A DNA stretch of 64,000 nt from Geosiphon pyriformis (taxonomy: Eukaryota; Glomeromycota; Glomeromycetes; Archaeosporales; Geosiphonaceae). The stretch is taken from contig JAAOMT010000439.1 of the NCBI GenBank assembly GCA_016748015.1, forward strand, positions 900,719 to 964,718. The letters run 5' to 3'. The translations under genes were made by a program, and so were the position numbers. Below, in pieces: positions 10,928 to 23,012 of the stretch (positions are counted from its first letter, which is position 1; each line of letters begins with the position of its first letter). The notes beneath the pieces were generated by a model. The model did not search any database, was not told the DNA's origin, and saw nothing but the letters and a program-made list of their open reading frames with translations.

Positions 10928-12505
10928 ACAGATTTTTGGAGCCATTTTGAATAGTAAAACTTGGTTCTAAATTTTTTGATTGATTTTTAAAATGTATTGT
11001 TAATACAAAAAAATAGAAATAATAGTATTAATATAAATAAATTCTATCTTGTTATTAATGTTTTTTACGAAATTAACTTGTATATTTCTTTTTCTACTTG
11101 ACCTAAATCATTGAATTTTTCGAATAGTAAAACCTAATTTTTATTACATAGTTACTGAAATTAGTTAAAAAATCTTTGTAAAAAATAAAAAAATAATTTA
11201 TGCAATCTTTTTTTGGGATTTAATTATTAAAATTGTTTTGAAGTATTATAATTATATTCTCAATATATTTAGCATTGATTATTTCTTTTTTAACATTAAT
11301 TTTTTTGTTTACAAAACTAAACTGAAATGCAATTTAGATCATGCTACTAATGAAAATTTTTAAAGCTAATTTCAGATTTATTTTTATAAGAGAATAGAGT
11401 ATTATAACTATGAGAAAATATTCAAAATATCTTAAATTAAATCCAGTATCATTTATATGTGCTTTTTTTAAGCATATTTTTTTATTATTGTTGTTGTACC
11501 ACTTTAATTCTAATTTTTTAAAAAAATTAAAATAAATAAAATACTGTTTTATTTTGGTAGTTATATTTGACTTTTAAAATATTATGTTTTTTATTGCTAA
11601 TACATACTTTTTTTTGGGTTTTTTGAGTTTAAAGATAAGATAAAGTGTTTATTAAAATAAATTAAACAAGAAATCATATTCATTATAATACTAAAAATAA
11701 CAAAAAATCAAACAATGATTGCATAATTTTATATTAAAATTGGCAATCTTTGTTTTTGTTTTTTTTGAATAAAAACAAGTTCTTAATATTGGTTTTAAAA
11801 TGCTTTAAATCATTAGTAAATAGATTATCTATCTTTTTTATAGTTATTGAAGCATTTTTTATAATATGTTTTTTTTTAATTATGATATTTTCTTACTTTA
11901 TAATAGCTATTTTCCAAAGATTTTTTTTATTTTAGAGGTATAAATTCAGTTAGTTTATTGTTTGATTATAAACTACAGCAAATAAAGTTTTTTTTTCAGA
12001 ATTTGTTGTATGTTTTTTTTTGTTAGAAACATTATTCTATAATTTTTTATCTAATAAAATTTTATTACATGTAAAACATAGCATATTGTCTTATTTGTTT
12101 TGTTATTTTGGTTGTTTAAATTATTTTAATATACAAAAATAACAATAATATTTGATGAAAGTTGGCTATACTTTATTGTTTTTAATATATACACTCATTA
12201 AAAATAACTTTTTTTTTACAATTAACACAAATTAATTTTAGAAATCAATATTGTTAATTTCTTTAATTTAGAATTGATAAACTAATATTAATGTCTGAAG
12301 TTTTTTGTTATTTTTTTTTTTGTTTGTTTTTTTTATATAAAAAGTAATAATAGTTTTGTTCTGAAATTATCAGCCCAAAAAACTTGATAAGTTTCTAAAG
12401 TTGGCTAAAAAATAGATTCTTTAAATTTAATTAGAAGTTGTTTTAGAACTGTTGTTTTAAAATATTTATATGTGGCAAATTTTCTATAAGAGCTTAATAC
12501 TAAGT
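10928..12505 (-). mobile_element. Element E (B family), distal part: dUTPase to Cys-rich region, decayed
   Basis: This T-rich stretch has no open frame but aligns, base by base with many C:G to T:A changes, to element C on the same strand. 10990-11230 matches the dUTPase motif 4-5 region. About 11230-11310 gives a dUTPase motif 3 reading EIINAKYIENI. 12060-12200 matches the Cys-rich region, and 12300-12500 the protease-to-Cys spacer. The element resumes at 19157 beyond the inserted LINE. Its far end is lost at about 10928. Confidence 0.6.
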
Positions 12506-12649
12506 GGCTTTTATTTTATTTTTTTTATTAATTTAATGAGTGCAGCCTAACTACTATCTAACATACAGAAACAAACAAGATAAATCAAACTAAACATGAC
12601 TCATGTGCTTTCTATATGTGATTAACCACTTGGGCCAATTAAGACAGCA

Positions 12650-13318
12650 TTACACACTCACAAAGACTCCATTACTATTATCCAGCCCCAAAAAGAACAA
12701 ACACCAACTTCTAAAACCAAAACTAACAGCAAAAGACTTAATTATACTAAGCATGCAAACTACACTCTTAAATAACAGACTAGACAAACCATGTAGAGGA
12801 ACAAAAAATTCACCCATGTCACAAACCAAACCACTTTTTTTCATGTCAACCCTAAATTTAGATTTCAACAACCATGTTCTACAATGATAACTCTCAGTTA
12901 AATGACATACAAAATCAATAACAATAAGAATAGCACTCTTTCTATCACCAAAGACAGCAACGATCTCTCTAACCCAATTAATGAAAACAAAACCTTTCCA
13001 TAACTTCATATACACATTTCTATCTAAGACCTCTGTGAGAGCAAGAAGCACTAAAGATGAAACTGAAAGACGATTGCCCACCAAAGACTTCTACAAGTTG
13101 ACATGGCCGGAAATAACTTCAGAGCACACTACCAAGTCAGCAGAGCACATAAAAGCATGTTTAGAGAATTCAACTTCCCCACACATTAAGCACAAAACAC
13201 TCGGGTAGCACTTGTCACACAGTCTTTTTCGAACAGCTACTGGCAACCTTTTATGCACAGCCTTTATTAGATAAGTACACAATGCAGCTGAATTTCTACT
13301 AGTAAAATCTGCCAACAT
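12650..13318 (-). pseudogene. LINE ORF2 C-terminal zinc motif and tail
   Basis: The frame at 13091-13318 contains YLIKAVHKRLPVAVRKRL and then CLMCGEVEFSKHAFMC (C-x2-C-x7-H-x3-C), all four ligands present. A second frame, 12650-13084, continues with VYMKLWKGFVFINWVREIV and ends at a SIIKSFAVSFG block, as in the LINE at 3981-5330. The two frames are out of phase or separated by a stop. The 3' untranslated family block follows at 12540-12640. Confidence 0.75.
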
Positions 13319-13420
13319 ATGAGAGTCTGGGTGCCAAACAGAGGCAGTACACTCTCAGTTAATACGCCTGATATCCGAACTGTCCAAAACATTCACCCCA
13401 GGCCCAGCTTCCTATAAAGC

Positions 13421-14578
13421 CTAGTTTACAGCATAATATATATCACTAACAAAATGCCTAGCATTACCAGAAATGGCAAAACCATCTGCCATGAAGAATC
13501 TATCAGAAATGCTAACTGGAAAAGCTAAATTGAAATGTGCTGTGGCACGAGCAAAAGCATCTGTGTGATCATTGCCCATGATGTTCGAATGTTTTTTTAC
13601 CTTAACCCATCTCACTGAAATGTCTTTTGATCTGATTAAATTAAAAATATGACATCTTTCCATCCAGCAATGATTACAAAAGTCGGATTGGCATAATTTA
13701 CTTTCCAACACACAGACATCCAAAGCCACTTGATTATTCAAATGAAGCACCACAGAGCATGATGAAGGAATGCACTTCAATGCCAAGACAATTGTCTGAA
13801 GCTCAGCTAAAATAGACAACAACAAATCCTGAACTCTTACACTCACACCCATACCAACTTTAGAAAAAAAAGCTGCTGTCCCACAAGCCACTTTGTCTGT
13901 ACCCAGATCACTTAATAAACTATCAGTATACACATTCAGTTCCTTAGTCCAGACTTCATGCAAATGCTTATAAATGCACAAATAATCATTTGAATGAAAA
14001 AATTCAGAGCAGCTTGCTCCAGTTTTACTTATTCCAGAACTTGCCAAAAAGCCATTCACATGCACAAAAGCTCTTGTAAACCATGAAGGCACTGGGCCCC
14101 TAAGACTCAACCTTTTTCAACACTGAAAAATCTTCCAATCCATGACCTGATCATGCTTGGTAATTAGAACATCTCCAAAAACAATGCCAAAGCACTTCAA
14201 GGAATACATCACGTCAAAATAATCATCAGCTCCAAGGATTCTAAACATCGGAAAACGATTGGTACCATGAAATGCACAAGATATATAATTGAACAAAAAA
14301 ATGTTTGTATCAATAAAGATCCTTACAACACCTGCCAGGAAGTTATTCAAGGAACACACTCTTAGTTTGACTGAATAGCTCAGAGAATGAAGTGGAGCCC
14401 ACCCTAAAACTTGCAAATCCAAAGCACGGTGCACAAACAAATGACCAAAAATCCCAGATGCATTAGAAAAACCAATTACTGAGACAATTTTGGACTTAGC
14501 TTGCATTTGCTTAAAAGACTTCAGACTATACAATAATAAATGATGTAAAGCTTTATTAAGAAAGTTTTTTGGCAACAA
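13421..14578 (-). pseudogene. LINE ORF2 connection and RNase H domain
   Basis: The connection segment (14117-14578) includes ALHHLLLYSLKSF and NNFLAGVVRIF, blocks shared with the LINE at 40735-47630. RNase H follows in a 229-residue frame: VYTDSLLSDLG (first Asp kept), LAELQTIVLALKCIP (Glu kept), VVLHLNNQVALDV (Asn where an Asp of D-S-Q-A is usual), CNHCWMERCHIFNLI, and GNDHTDAFA (last Asp kept). One catalytic acid is thus missing. The domain resembles cellular RNase H1 in order of motifs and belongs to LINEs of the I/jockey-like group with a C-terminal RNase H. Confidence 0.85.
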
Positions 14579-14650
14579 AGCCTTAAACCTGAGACCCTTT
14601 TTGACCAGAACATCTCACCTTTGACACATCCTTTTATTAACAAAACTAAA

Positions 14651-16522
14651 CTAAGTGCGATAACAGATAATAGGCTGAAGGACTGCCGAAACCAAATAAG
14701 AGAACTGCTTATCCGATATAGCCTTCCTGAAGACCATATTAGAAAAAAACCTAACATCTACATGAGTCTTAGCAAAACTTGGCTTAAACAGACCCTTTGT
14801 TAACAAAAAAATACCCAAGTATCTATAAGACTTATCACCCTTTGCTATGGAAATAGGTCTATCACTAATTAACAAGAAATCATTAGCTACTTTTAGATTG
14901 ATGAGAATGGCCACAGTCTTGTTATTATTTATCAAAATGTCATTGATCTCGAAAAATTTACTTGCAATATTTAAAATATACTGTGTCAAAGCCTAACCAT
15001 TCTCCACCCAAATCATGTCATTAACAAAAACACCAGCTGCAAAGAAAAAAGATTTACTACCACTAGATTCAACTCTGCCAGACTTTGCAATAAAATTCAA
15101 AATGATTTTATATCTACACAAGTGTTCTTGTTTTTTGACTTCACACAACAAAGGGTTATAGAAAATCCTCCATAGAAGCAGAAAGAACATCTCACCCTGG
15201 TCCAACCCATTATGGAGCACATATCCATCCGAAAGACCAAAGTTGGTCATAATCTTATTGACCCAGTTGTTATGAATATTGCCAAAAAATTTTATGAAGT
15301 CACCACACATTTTGATTTGCTCCAAACTGGACCTTAGATAATGCCAACCAACTGAATCATATGCTTTCCACATATCCTGTAAGACCAACCAAATTTCACA
15401 ACCTTTTTCCAAAGCATCTTTGACTATTGAGCCAACAGCAAAAATGGAAGACTGAATTGAAGTGTCTTTCAAGACTGAGAAGTTGTTATTACACAGAACA
15501 CCAAATTTGCTGCATGCAAATGAAATATGATCTGACAAAACCTTGGACAAAATCTTTTTAGCAGTCTCAATAAGTGCAATCGGTCTGGTGTTTGTTAGAA
15601 TCTCATCTCAGTCATACAGCTTGGGGATCATAGATACCCATGCTCTCTTCCAAGAAACAGGAACATCACCAATCTTTAAACAAAAGTTCAATAAATCCAG
15701 AAGACAAACCATCACACCATTATCACTATGCTTCCACAACTCATTGGATATGCCAGAAAGACCAGTGGCTTTGCCATTGGACAATTTGCTAACCATTAAA
15801 GACAATTTGTCCAAACTAATTTCACACATTACTTCCAAAAAAACATCATTACCTACATGAGCCAAGAGGGCATATTGATGAGCCCATATGCCAGGTAAAA
15901 CCAGACAACACTTTCTTTTGTGAGTTCAGTCTACTATAATCTTATCAACTTTGGATCTAACTTCCTCTGGTTTGAGAATCAGCTCATCCCCAATTACCAA
16001 ATAGTCCAGAACAATTTTATGAAATGGCCGTTCCAAGATGCTTCTAATTATGCCACTCTTATTCAAGTTAAAATTTTTCATATGCTTATCAATTACATCT
16101 TTAATACATTCACTTTTGGCAAGTTTAGCTTCATAGTATTTGGACTTTCAATACTCTTTCTTAATTTTTGACAAATGATCATGCAAAGCATCCAATTTCG
16201 AGCTGTTTTAGAGCATAACTGTAAACTTAAAAGCCTCAACATTGTCCAAAATCACCCAGACTTGCACAAGGCAATCAAACTTAGACATATGACCTGAACA
16301 TAGGCACTTTAAAACTTTTGCAACCAAAGATTCCAATCTAAAAAACCTTGAAGACTGCTTATTTCTTGGACCATCAAATTTGCAAAACCAATGTTTAGAA
16401 AACACTTCATTTGCTAAACCACAGACTGCATTTTTCAGGACCTCCCATTCTCCTTTGTGACCAAAAAAAAATCTAAAGACAAAACTAAAGCAGCTAAAGA
16501 AAGTTTCTTGAAACACATCCAT
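14651..16522 (-). pseudogene. LINE ORF2 linker and reverse transcriptase
   Basis: The linker occupies 15920-16522. The RT begins near 15865 with KLSNGKATGLSGISNELWKH and continues through PVSWKRAWVSMIPK. It then shows motif A LVLQDMWKAYDSVGW (Asp codon at 15374-15376), motif B GLDQGE, and motif C FAAGVFVNDMIWV near 15010-15045, ending with SYRYLGIFLLTKGL in the thumb. Motif C has Asn for the first catalytic Asp (GTTAATGAC). Stops at 15605-15607, 14990-14992 and elsewhere break it. It would have copied the RNA at the nicked target. Confidence 0.85.
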
Positions 16523-16619
16523 TTAGCTGTATCCACATTCTTGATCCCAAATTTCCATCAGTCTCTGTTAGCTTGTTTACAAATATTATTCAAACAGGCA
16601 TCTACCAAGCCCCCTAACC

Positions 16620-17311
16620 CTAATGAGACACCAACCATGTTATGATTGGTATCAAAAAAACCAGACACTGAAGCAGCCTCTTGCCCGACCACAGTCAAGA
16701 CCAGATTTTCACTTATAAAAATCTAGTTGATAATTTTGTTGATCCTTCATGAGTTGCTTCAAGTACTTAGTTTGTGCACAGGAGATCCACCCAATGAGTT
16801 GACCAAACCCAAGTCTGAGCACTTCTTAAAACTGACATACTTCTTGGTCCTATCTTCATTGAAATCACCACAAAGCACCATAAAAGAGCTCATATTTACA
16901 GTCTTGAAGATGAGCAAGTTGATGCCAGAAGCTTGAGCAAATCTCATCTTAGTTGAAACACCAGCATACAAACCCAAAAACATCACTGAAAGCTTATTTT
17001 TAAACAACAAGTGAACAGAAACAATCCTGCCAGGAACTTCCTCAACCTTCGAAACATGGTAAGCCAAAGAGCCACACATCACAATAGCCATGCCCACACC
17101 AACATAACCCTTTTTTAGACCAGAAGTGAAGATCCTAACTTCTTCAAACTTGTCCTTTATCCAAGACCCAACATTTGATTTTAACTTAGTTTTAGTAAGA
17201 ACAGAAACCATGTTATCAGATTCCAAATGCTACTTAATAATGTTCTCCTGTTTTGCTAAATTCATCATACCTTTGACATTACATGTGGCAATCTTCCACA
17301 CAGTACTGGTC
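16620..17311 (-). pseudogene. LINE ORF2 apurinic-type endonuclease domain
   Basis: From about 17311 the frame reads WKIATCNVKGM, then MVSVLTKTKL (near 17226), FTSGLKKGYVGVGMAIVM, CGDFNED (GDFN at 16858-16869) and finally DTNHNMVGVSLG near 16620. These are the ordered motifs of the EEP-fold endonuclease that nicks target DNA. The acidic residue expected in the T-E-T-K-L motif is Lys and the Asp of the terminal DH pair is Asn, both G-to-A changes; the final His and the GDFN motif survive. A stop at 16759-16761 splits the domain. Confidence 0.8.
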
Positions 17312-17344
17312 ATTGGGAAGGTCAATCAATAGGAACCATACCAG

Positions 17345-19099
17345 TATTGTTCATTTTAGCTAAAAGACCCAAACCATAATTGCAAGATTTCTCAAAGTAT
17401 TCTCTATTTTCCCAATAACAAAATTGTCAAAAATTACTGCCTCCACAATAGTTTCACCACTAGTGGCCACATTCAAACCCTTACTCATCACTATATCTGC
17501 TCCTTGATTCTGTGATGAAGGGGTCACCAATGGCTGACATCTAGGGCCAAGCTGAGAAACCATTGACACAAGTGTAGCCAACCTCTTAGCTAGCATATTG
17601 ACATTCTCTGTGAGGCTGGCAAGACTGTGCTCAAGAGCAGCAAACCTATCATTAATTTCTACAGCAGCTGTTAAGAAGAGCTTTATCTTCGAAGAGGAGC
17701 CAACATTCTCTAAAACAATTCAGTCAGAAAGAGAAGAAAAAGAAGACCCACTTGTAACCTTTGCACAAGAGAGACCACCAAAAGAAACAGAACGAGGAAC
17801 TGGTGCAGAATGTTTGGCATATATTGCAGCCAGCCTGCTTTTATCTGAATTTGAAAGCACTTTGCAGAATGAACCACTGGAAGAAACTTTTTTACTCTTG
17901 GCACAGCTCAATGATGTATGATCTAACTTTTCACACTTGGCACATCTGGTAGAAACAAAACTAGACCAACGTAAATTAGAGCCTCTAAGCACCAGTGTGG
18001 TTTTTATGACAGCATTTAAGGATTCAGCAGAATCGAAGCAAACAACAGCACACCTGACCTAAGCATATGTAACCAGATGGCAATTGATGACACAAGTTTT
18101 TCTACCCACAAATCAAACAAAGTTCCAAATATCATGAGCATTAGTTTCTATTGACAATATATAAAACAGCACTCTATGATGATCTCTTTTATCTCATAAT
18201 TTTTTGTTTAGATCAGCTCTGGCAACATGTATAACATCTTTCTCAATTAGAATAGACCGCTCAGCTGTGACCAAATCAGCTTGATTTGATTGCTCAAATT
18301 CTACCAAAGCTTTTTGCCACAGCTCCACTAACTGTATCTTGATCGACTTAATAATTCCAAATTCAGACAATGCAGCATATACAGTCTCAGCTAATATACC
18401 AACTGGAATTTTCTTTACTACTACAGCCCAATCTGAGCAACTAGCAGATTACTTGAGATTGGTGTTTACTAAAATGTCCACTGCTCTTGTCTTTTCTGTA
18501 GCCTGCACCAAGCTAGCTTCAGAAGTGAAGGAAGCATGAATGATCTCAGAAAATTTTGAGGGGACAGAGGCCCTCCCAAAACCATTAACTCTTGAAAACA
18601 ATCTTCTAACCACCATGAGCTTCTCCTGGAAGGATTTCTCAACCACTTTATCCAATCCAATATCCAGAGCAAAAGACTTTCTAACAGAAACAAGAACCAA
18701 ATTTTTTAAGGAAGAGGGAAGCTTTAAGAAGGCATCTAAGAGAACATTGTCATCAACATCAAGATTTGAGAAGTTTATTTTTTTTAATGGCTTGCCCAAA
18801 GCTGTTTTAGTTATAGTGCCTGGCTCTTTAGGTGTCTGATCATGCTTTTCATCAGCAATAGCGCCATTCTCACCATAGTCAAAGCTAGTTTCCTCCACTA
18901 GACACTCCTTTTCCATATTGATACTCTCTGACTCAGTAATGTCACCAGTCTCAGAACTCCAAGAATGACCACCAGACACCTTAGCTAGAACCCTTTTGCC
19001 ATCAACACCCTTATCCAAAGCAACACCTTTTCTCTTTTTTCTTGACAACACAAATTTAAAACCATCACCAGAACCAAACTTTTCAGCAATCTTCTTCAT
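17345..19099 (-). pseudogene. LINE ORF1: RNA-binding protein with RRM-like region and zinc knuckle
   Basis: The N-terminus (from 19099) is basic, KKRKG-rich, and includes acidic stretches. An RRM-like segment AVVVKKIPVG...LSEFGIIKSIKIQL...LWQKALVEF lies at about 18290-18440. A retroviral-type knuckle CAKCEKLDHTSLSC (C-x2-C-x4-H-x4-C, 17903-17944) keeps all ligands. A C-terminal part, including MLAKRLATLVSMVSQLGP, ends near 17345. Such ORF1 proteins bind the element RNA and help target-primed reverse transcription. Stops at 18446-18448 and several around 18060-18220 divide the frame. The ATG at 19099 is the first in frame; the true start may be slightly upstream. Confidence 0.8.
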
Positions 19100-21666
19100 G
19101 ATGGCAATACTAGAGCCAATAATGGCCTCGAAATCAAAAAACAGTTTGGTTTTATCATACTGAATTATGAAAAAAAACTACTTTCAAAAAACTATATGAC
19201 TCTTTTTGGGAATTTGGAATAAATGAGAGAAAGAAGTTTTTTTACTGGTTTTTATAATAAATACTTTAATTAAAATTTTAATTCCATTAATTTTAAATAA
19301 AAAATAATTAATCTTTTTTATTAGTGTTTTAATATTCTTATTTGTAGTAATTATTTTGATAATGGCTGCACAATTTACTTGATAATTCAATTAATTTATG
19401 AATTGTCTTATAATTATGCCATTTATTAATTTGTTGTTAAGTATTAGTTTAATATTTATTTGTTTTACTTTAATACTAGTGTATATTATTATAATTAGTT
19501 TATTTTGGTTAATAACAACTCTATTAAAAAGATTAATAAAATTCAAACTGTTAATATTAAATAGAAATATAACAGCAAGTATATTATCTTAAATGTTTAC
19601 AGCAAAAAAAATAATATTGAAAATGATTTAATTGTTGTTAAAAAAAATTGGTAATTCTAACTACAGCTTTTTTTTCTAAAAATACAGTATTATTAAAATT
19701 CAGAGTTTTTATAAGACCAAAATATAAAGTCTGATTTGAATATTCTGTTAAAGTTGCTTAGAATAATAAATTGCTATAATTTATAGTTCAAAGCAGTACT
19801 GTAATAAGTTGAGTTTAATTTTTATTATTGCTTTAATATTCTTAATTATAGTTAATAGTTTAGAGCCTTGAGTTGCTATATGATAAAACTTAATATTAGA
19901 GTAGTGTTTGTAATATTACTTGTAAATATTGATAATAATTTTGTGGTGGTTAAGAAAAGTATTGGAATTGTTAATATATATACAAAAAATATTGGAATTC
20001 TATAAATTGTGAATATCTGAATTATTACTAATATTAGGTTTAATATTTTGATTTAATAGTTTTTATAACAATTTTTTATAATATAATTAGATTTTTAACA
20101 ATAGTAACAATTATAAAGATCTTGTTTTCAAAATTGTTGTTGTTGTTAACAGTATTGCTATTACTGATATTTGTTGGTATTTTTTTTATATTGTAATAGC
20201 TAATAAGTCTTTGCACTTTTAACAAAGAATTTCTTAATTTTTTGAGTCAATTTTTTACTTAATTAAATAAGCTTTATATTAATATTAGAGGTTTTGTTTA
20301 TGACTAAATTGATGGCTTGTGTATAGTTGGCTTCTTGTTTTGCTAATTTAAAATTACAAACTAGTATTACTGTTTCTTATAAGTTGTTAAAATATTGGAG
20401 TTTAATAAATTAAAAAATATTACTTTTTAGTTTTTTAATAAATTGGTAAAGAATTTAATCTGCAATGTAATAGTTTTTTTAAATTATCTAAATTTGGCAA
20501 AAAGTTTGATTAAATTTTCTAAAATAAGTAATTACAGTTTTGTGATTTTTCTGTTTTATTATATTGAATTGATTTTATAGTTTAATAAACATATTTACAT
20601 TACAAAACTACTATAAAAAGACAAGTTTGAAGATAACAAAGTTAGTTAGTTTTTCATTAAAACTTTGATATTATGAATCTGTAATTTTAGTTAAAAAAAA
20701 GATAAAACTTGAATTGTTCTGGTTTTGTTTTAATTATTGGCTTTAATTGTTTTTTTAGCTTTTTTAATCTATATATATGTATTGTTTTCTTTGCTAAAAA
20801 ATTTTTCTAGTCTAACAATATCTCTGTATTTTATTATTTGAGTAATAAGAATTTGTTTAAATATGGATAAAAAAATGTTAATAAAAGTATGTTTAGTGTA
20901 TTGTTTACCTTGAAACTAGTTGTTTTTTTATTGGTTGTTTTAATAAATTGCAATACAGATGTTTTTTTTAAAAAAATATTTGTTAACTTAATAAGTGACT
21001 AAATTAGAAGTAATGTTTAAGGAAAAGTGTTTTTATCTGAATTATTGGTTGTTAAAGTAAAATTTTTAAACAAAAATCCATATTTTTCTAAGAATTTAGT
21101 TTTAAAAATTTTGGTTAGAGTCTTACAAATACAAATTTCCAAGAGTCTTTAAAGTTTTTAATTGTAATTTAATAAGTTAATTAAGTAAAATTTTGTTTTC
21201 TGAAGTTTGATAATATAAAAAAATTATTGGTAAGAAAAAATTTGATTTTTTATTAATCATAAATACAGTTTTTTTTTGTGTAATTTGTGTATTATTATTA
21301 AAATTAAACTTGAATTCTTTGAAGTTAAGTTTTAATATTTGTTTTATTTTTAATTGAAAATATTATTTTTGTGTATATAAATCGATTTTTTTTGTTAATT
21401 AAAAAAAAGTTTTGGCTATGACTCTTGTAGTAATTAAAATTAAATATGCTAATAAATTTGCTTTTTGAGTTTTTTTATATTTGTTGTTTGGTCTAATAGA
21501 TAGTCAATTTTAGTGTGTATATAATAAATAAAATTGTTTTTAGCAATAATAGTCTTTTTTAAAATAATAATATAATGCTTTTTCAAATAGTAAGTGATTT
21601 TTTTTAGTTCTAATAGTTATCACTTTTGTAAATTTTTAAGATGTTCTGTTTTTGTATATTTTATAA

Positions 21667-21683
21667 TTTTTTAGAAAGCACCA
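21667..21683 (-). promoter_or_regulatory. Decayed primer binding site of element E
   Basis: The sequence TTTTTTAGAAAGCACCA lies two bases from the LTR. It equals the element C site (60142-60158) except for C-to-T and G-to-A changes and one transversion. Confidence 0.5.
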
Positions 21684-21685
21684 AA

Positions 21686-22721
21686 TGTTATGAATAAACT
21701 TAATAAAATATTGTTATAATATTTAGTGTTCTAGATTTAAGTAAGAGAACTGTGAAGTTTTTTTTAATTACATAAAAAATATGTTAAAATTTATTAATTT
21801 TTAAAAATTTTTACTATATGTAAATTTACTTGTGGAATTCTCTAGTTATAAGATATAAAAATGTGTTTTGGCAGTTTGCAATTGTAAATGTAAACTATTT
21901 TTTCTAAGCTAATCAAAGATAGTTACTAAGATTTGATATTGTTTTTTTACTTTTTTAGTAAGCTAACAAGATAAAATTAATATCTAAATCTAAAAAAGCT
22001 TTTTTTTTACTAGACTATTAAGAAATCTATTTTTAGACAATTAATTTTTAATGTTGTTATTTACAAAAATTAAAATAAAAATTAAAATAAAAAATAAAAA
22101 TAAAAAATTTAAATAAGAAAAAAGAAAAAGAGAAATTAATATTGTTAATTATTATAATTAAGAGTAATTGGTCTAAGTTATTAAAATTCCAAAGCTGTTT
22201 ATGCTAATAGTATTTGGTTTAAAATAAAAATAAAAAAAATGATTTATTTAATTTTAATAACATGAATTCTGTAATTATGTACAAATGGATTAAATAATAT
22301 TTTTATTTAATGGTAAATAAAAAAAATATAAAAAAAATAAGATAAAAAAGTTTTATTAAGTTTAAAGCTAAAATATGTTTTAAGAAAATAAGTGTTTGTT
22401 TTCTGTTTGTTTTTTTTATTTATCAAAACAACTTATTTTTATACATATTCTCTAGTTTTATAAAAATGTTTTTAATTATTTATTATTACTAGCTATTGCT
22501 TACTATTTCTGTTATTGTTTTGTTTTTTTATGCTATAATTAGTTATTCTATATTATAACTAGTTATTCTGTGTTATTTAATATTATTGTGTGTTATTTTG
22601 TATTATTTTGAGTTATTATATATTATTCTGTATTATTTTATATTATCACGTTTTTCTATGTTATTACATATTAATTATGTTTTTTTAATAGCTTTGAATT
22701 AGTTTTTTTATTCAGGTAACA
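21686..22721 (-). repeat. 5' LTR of element E (1036 bp)
   Basis: On the + strand it runs TGTTATGAATAAAC to TTCAGGTAACA, the TG...CA form shared by all LTRs here. Its layout agrees with the C and B LTRs: an A/T-only stretch of AAAATAAAAA type in the middle (22070-22135), and short direct repeats near the outer end (22490-22690, TTATTCTGTGTTATT-like) where B and C have their repeats. The position of the primer site two bases inside supports the inner boundary. Confidence 0.5.
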
Positions 22722-23012
22722 CTGTTAAAAGATTGATATTCAAAGCAAAAAATTTATTAACAAATACTTTTACTTAAGTTTTTATTATCTTAGAATCAAT
22801 TTACTATTTGTCTAAAAAAATTTTTAAAAAAAAGAAAAGAGTTTATTATTATTTTCTATATTAAAATTAAGAAAGCCAAAAAAAAAGCTACATTTATATT
22901 AATATTAAGTTTTTTAACCTTAAAAGTAATAGCTGCTAAATTTAAAAAAAAACTTCTTATTAATACTAATTGAAATATTATTATTTTTATTATTGTTAAA
23001 CTTGTTATCCAT
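22722..23012 (+). mobile_element. LINE scrap between two LTRs, very decayed
   Basis: With many C/G losses, the translation (LIFKAKNLLTNTF, then FIILESIYYLSKKIF) follows the connection segment of the LINE at 41668-42837 (LRSKACLLHNFPDVALHHLS, then LYGLKPF). It is cut on the left by LTR E and on the right by LTR B. Another + strand LINE piece, its 3' end, lies beyond element B at 33151. Confidence 0.4.

Larger units (their letters stand above)
12506..19156 (-). mobile_element. Near full-length LINE (6.65 kb) inserted in element E
   Basis: On the - strand the order is ORF1 (RRM-like plus CCHC), then ORF2 with APE-type endonuclease, RT, RNase H and a C-terminal zinc motif, then the family 3' block and an A-rich tail. 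Flanks are ATACTAAGT (12497-12505) and ATACTGAAT (19157-19165), a 9-bp target-site duplication with two transition differences. Sequence on both sides belongs to the same element E and is contiguous when compared with element C. Length and domain set suggest an almost complete copy, but every ORF is broken. Confidence 0.9.
19157..22721 (-). mobile_element. Element E (B family), 5' part: LTR, primer site, gag, protease, heavily decayed
   Basis: Reading from high to low coordinates: LTR (21686-22721), primer site (21667-21683), then gag and protease as co-linear ghosts. 21570-21660 matches the start of gag in element C, 20290-20370 a middle gag block (C at 58630-58700), and 19350-19430 the protease region (C at 57640-57710). 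No useful ORF remains and the AT content is extreme. The short frames at 19184-19592 are chance openings in this ghost. Confidence 0.6.

Noticed and set aside
11750-11935. Hydrophobic 61-residue + frame in the T-rich tract
   Set aside because: Lies in the element E ghost, antisense, and is dominated by TTT/TTA codons.
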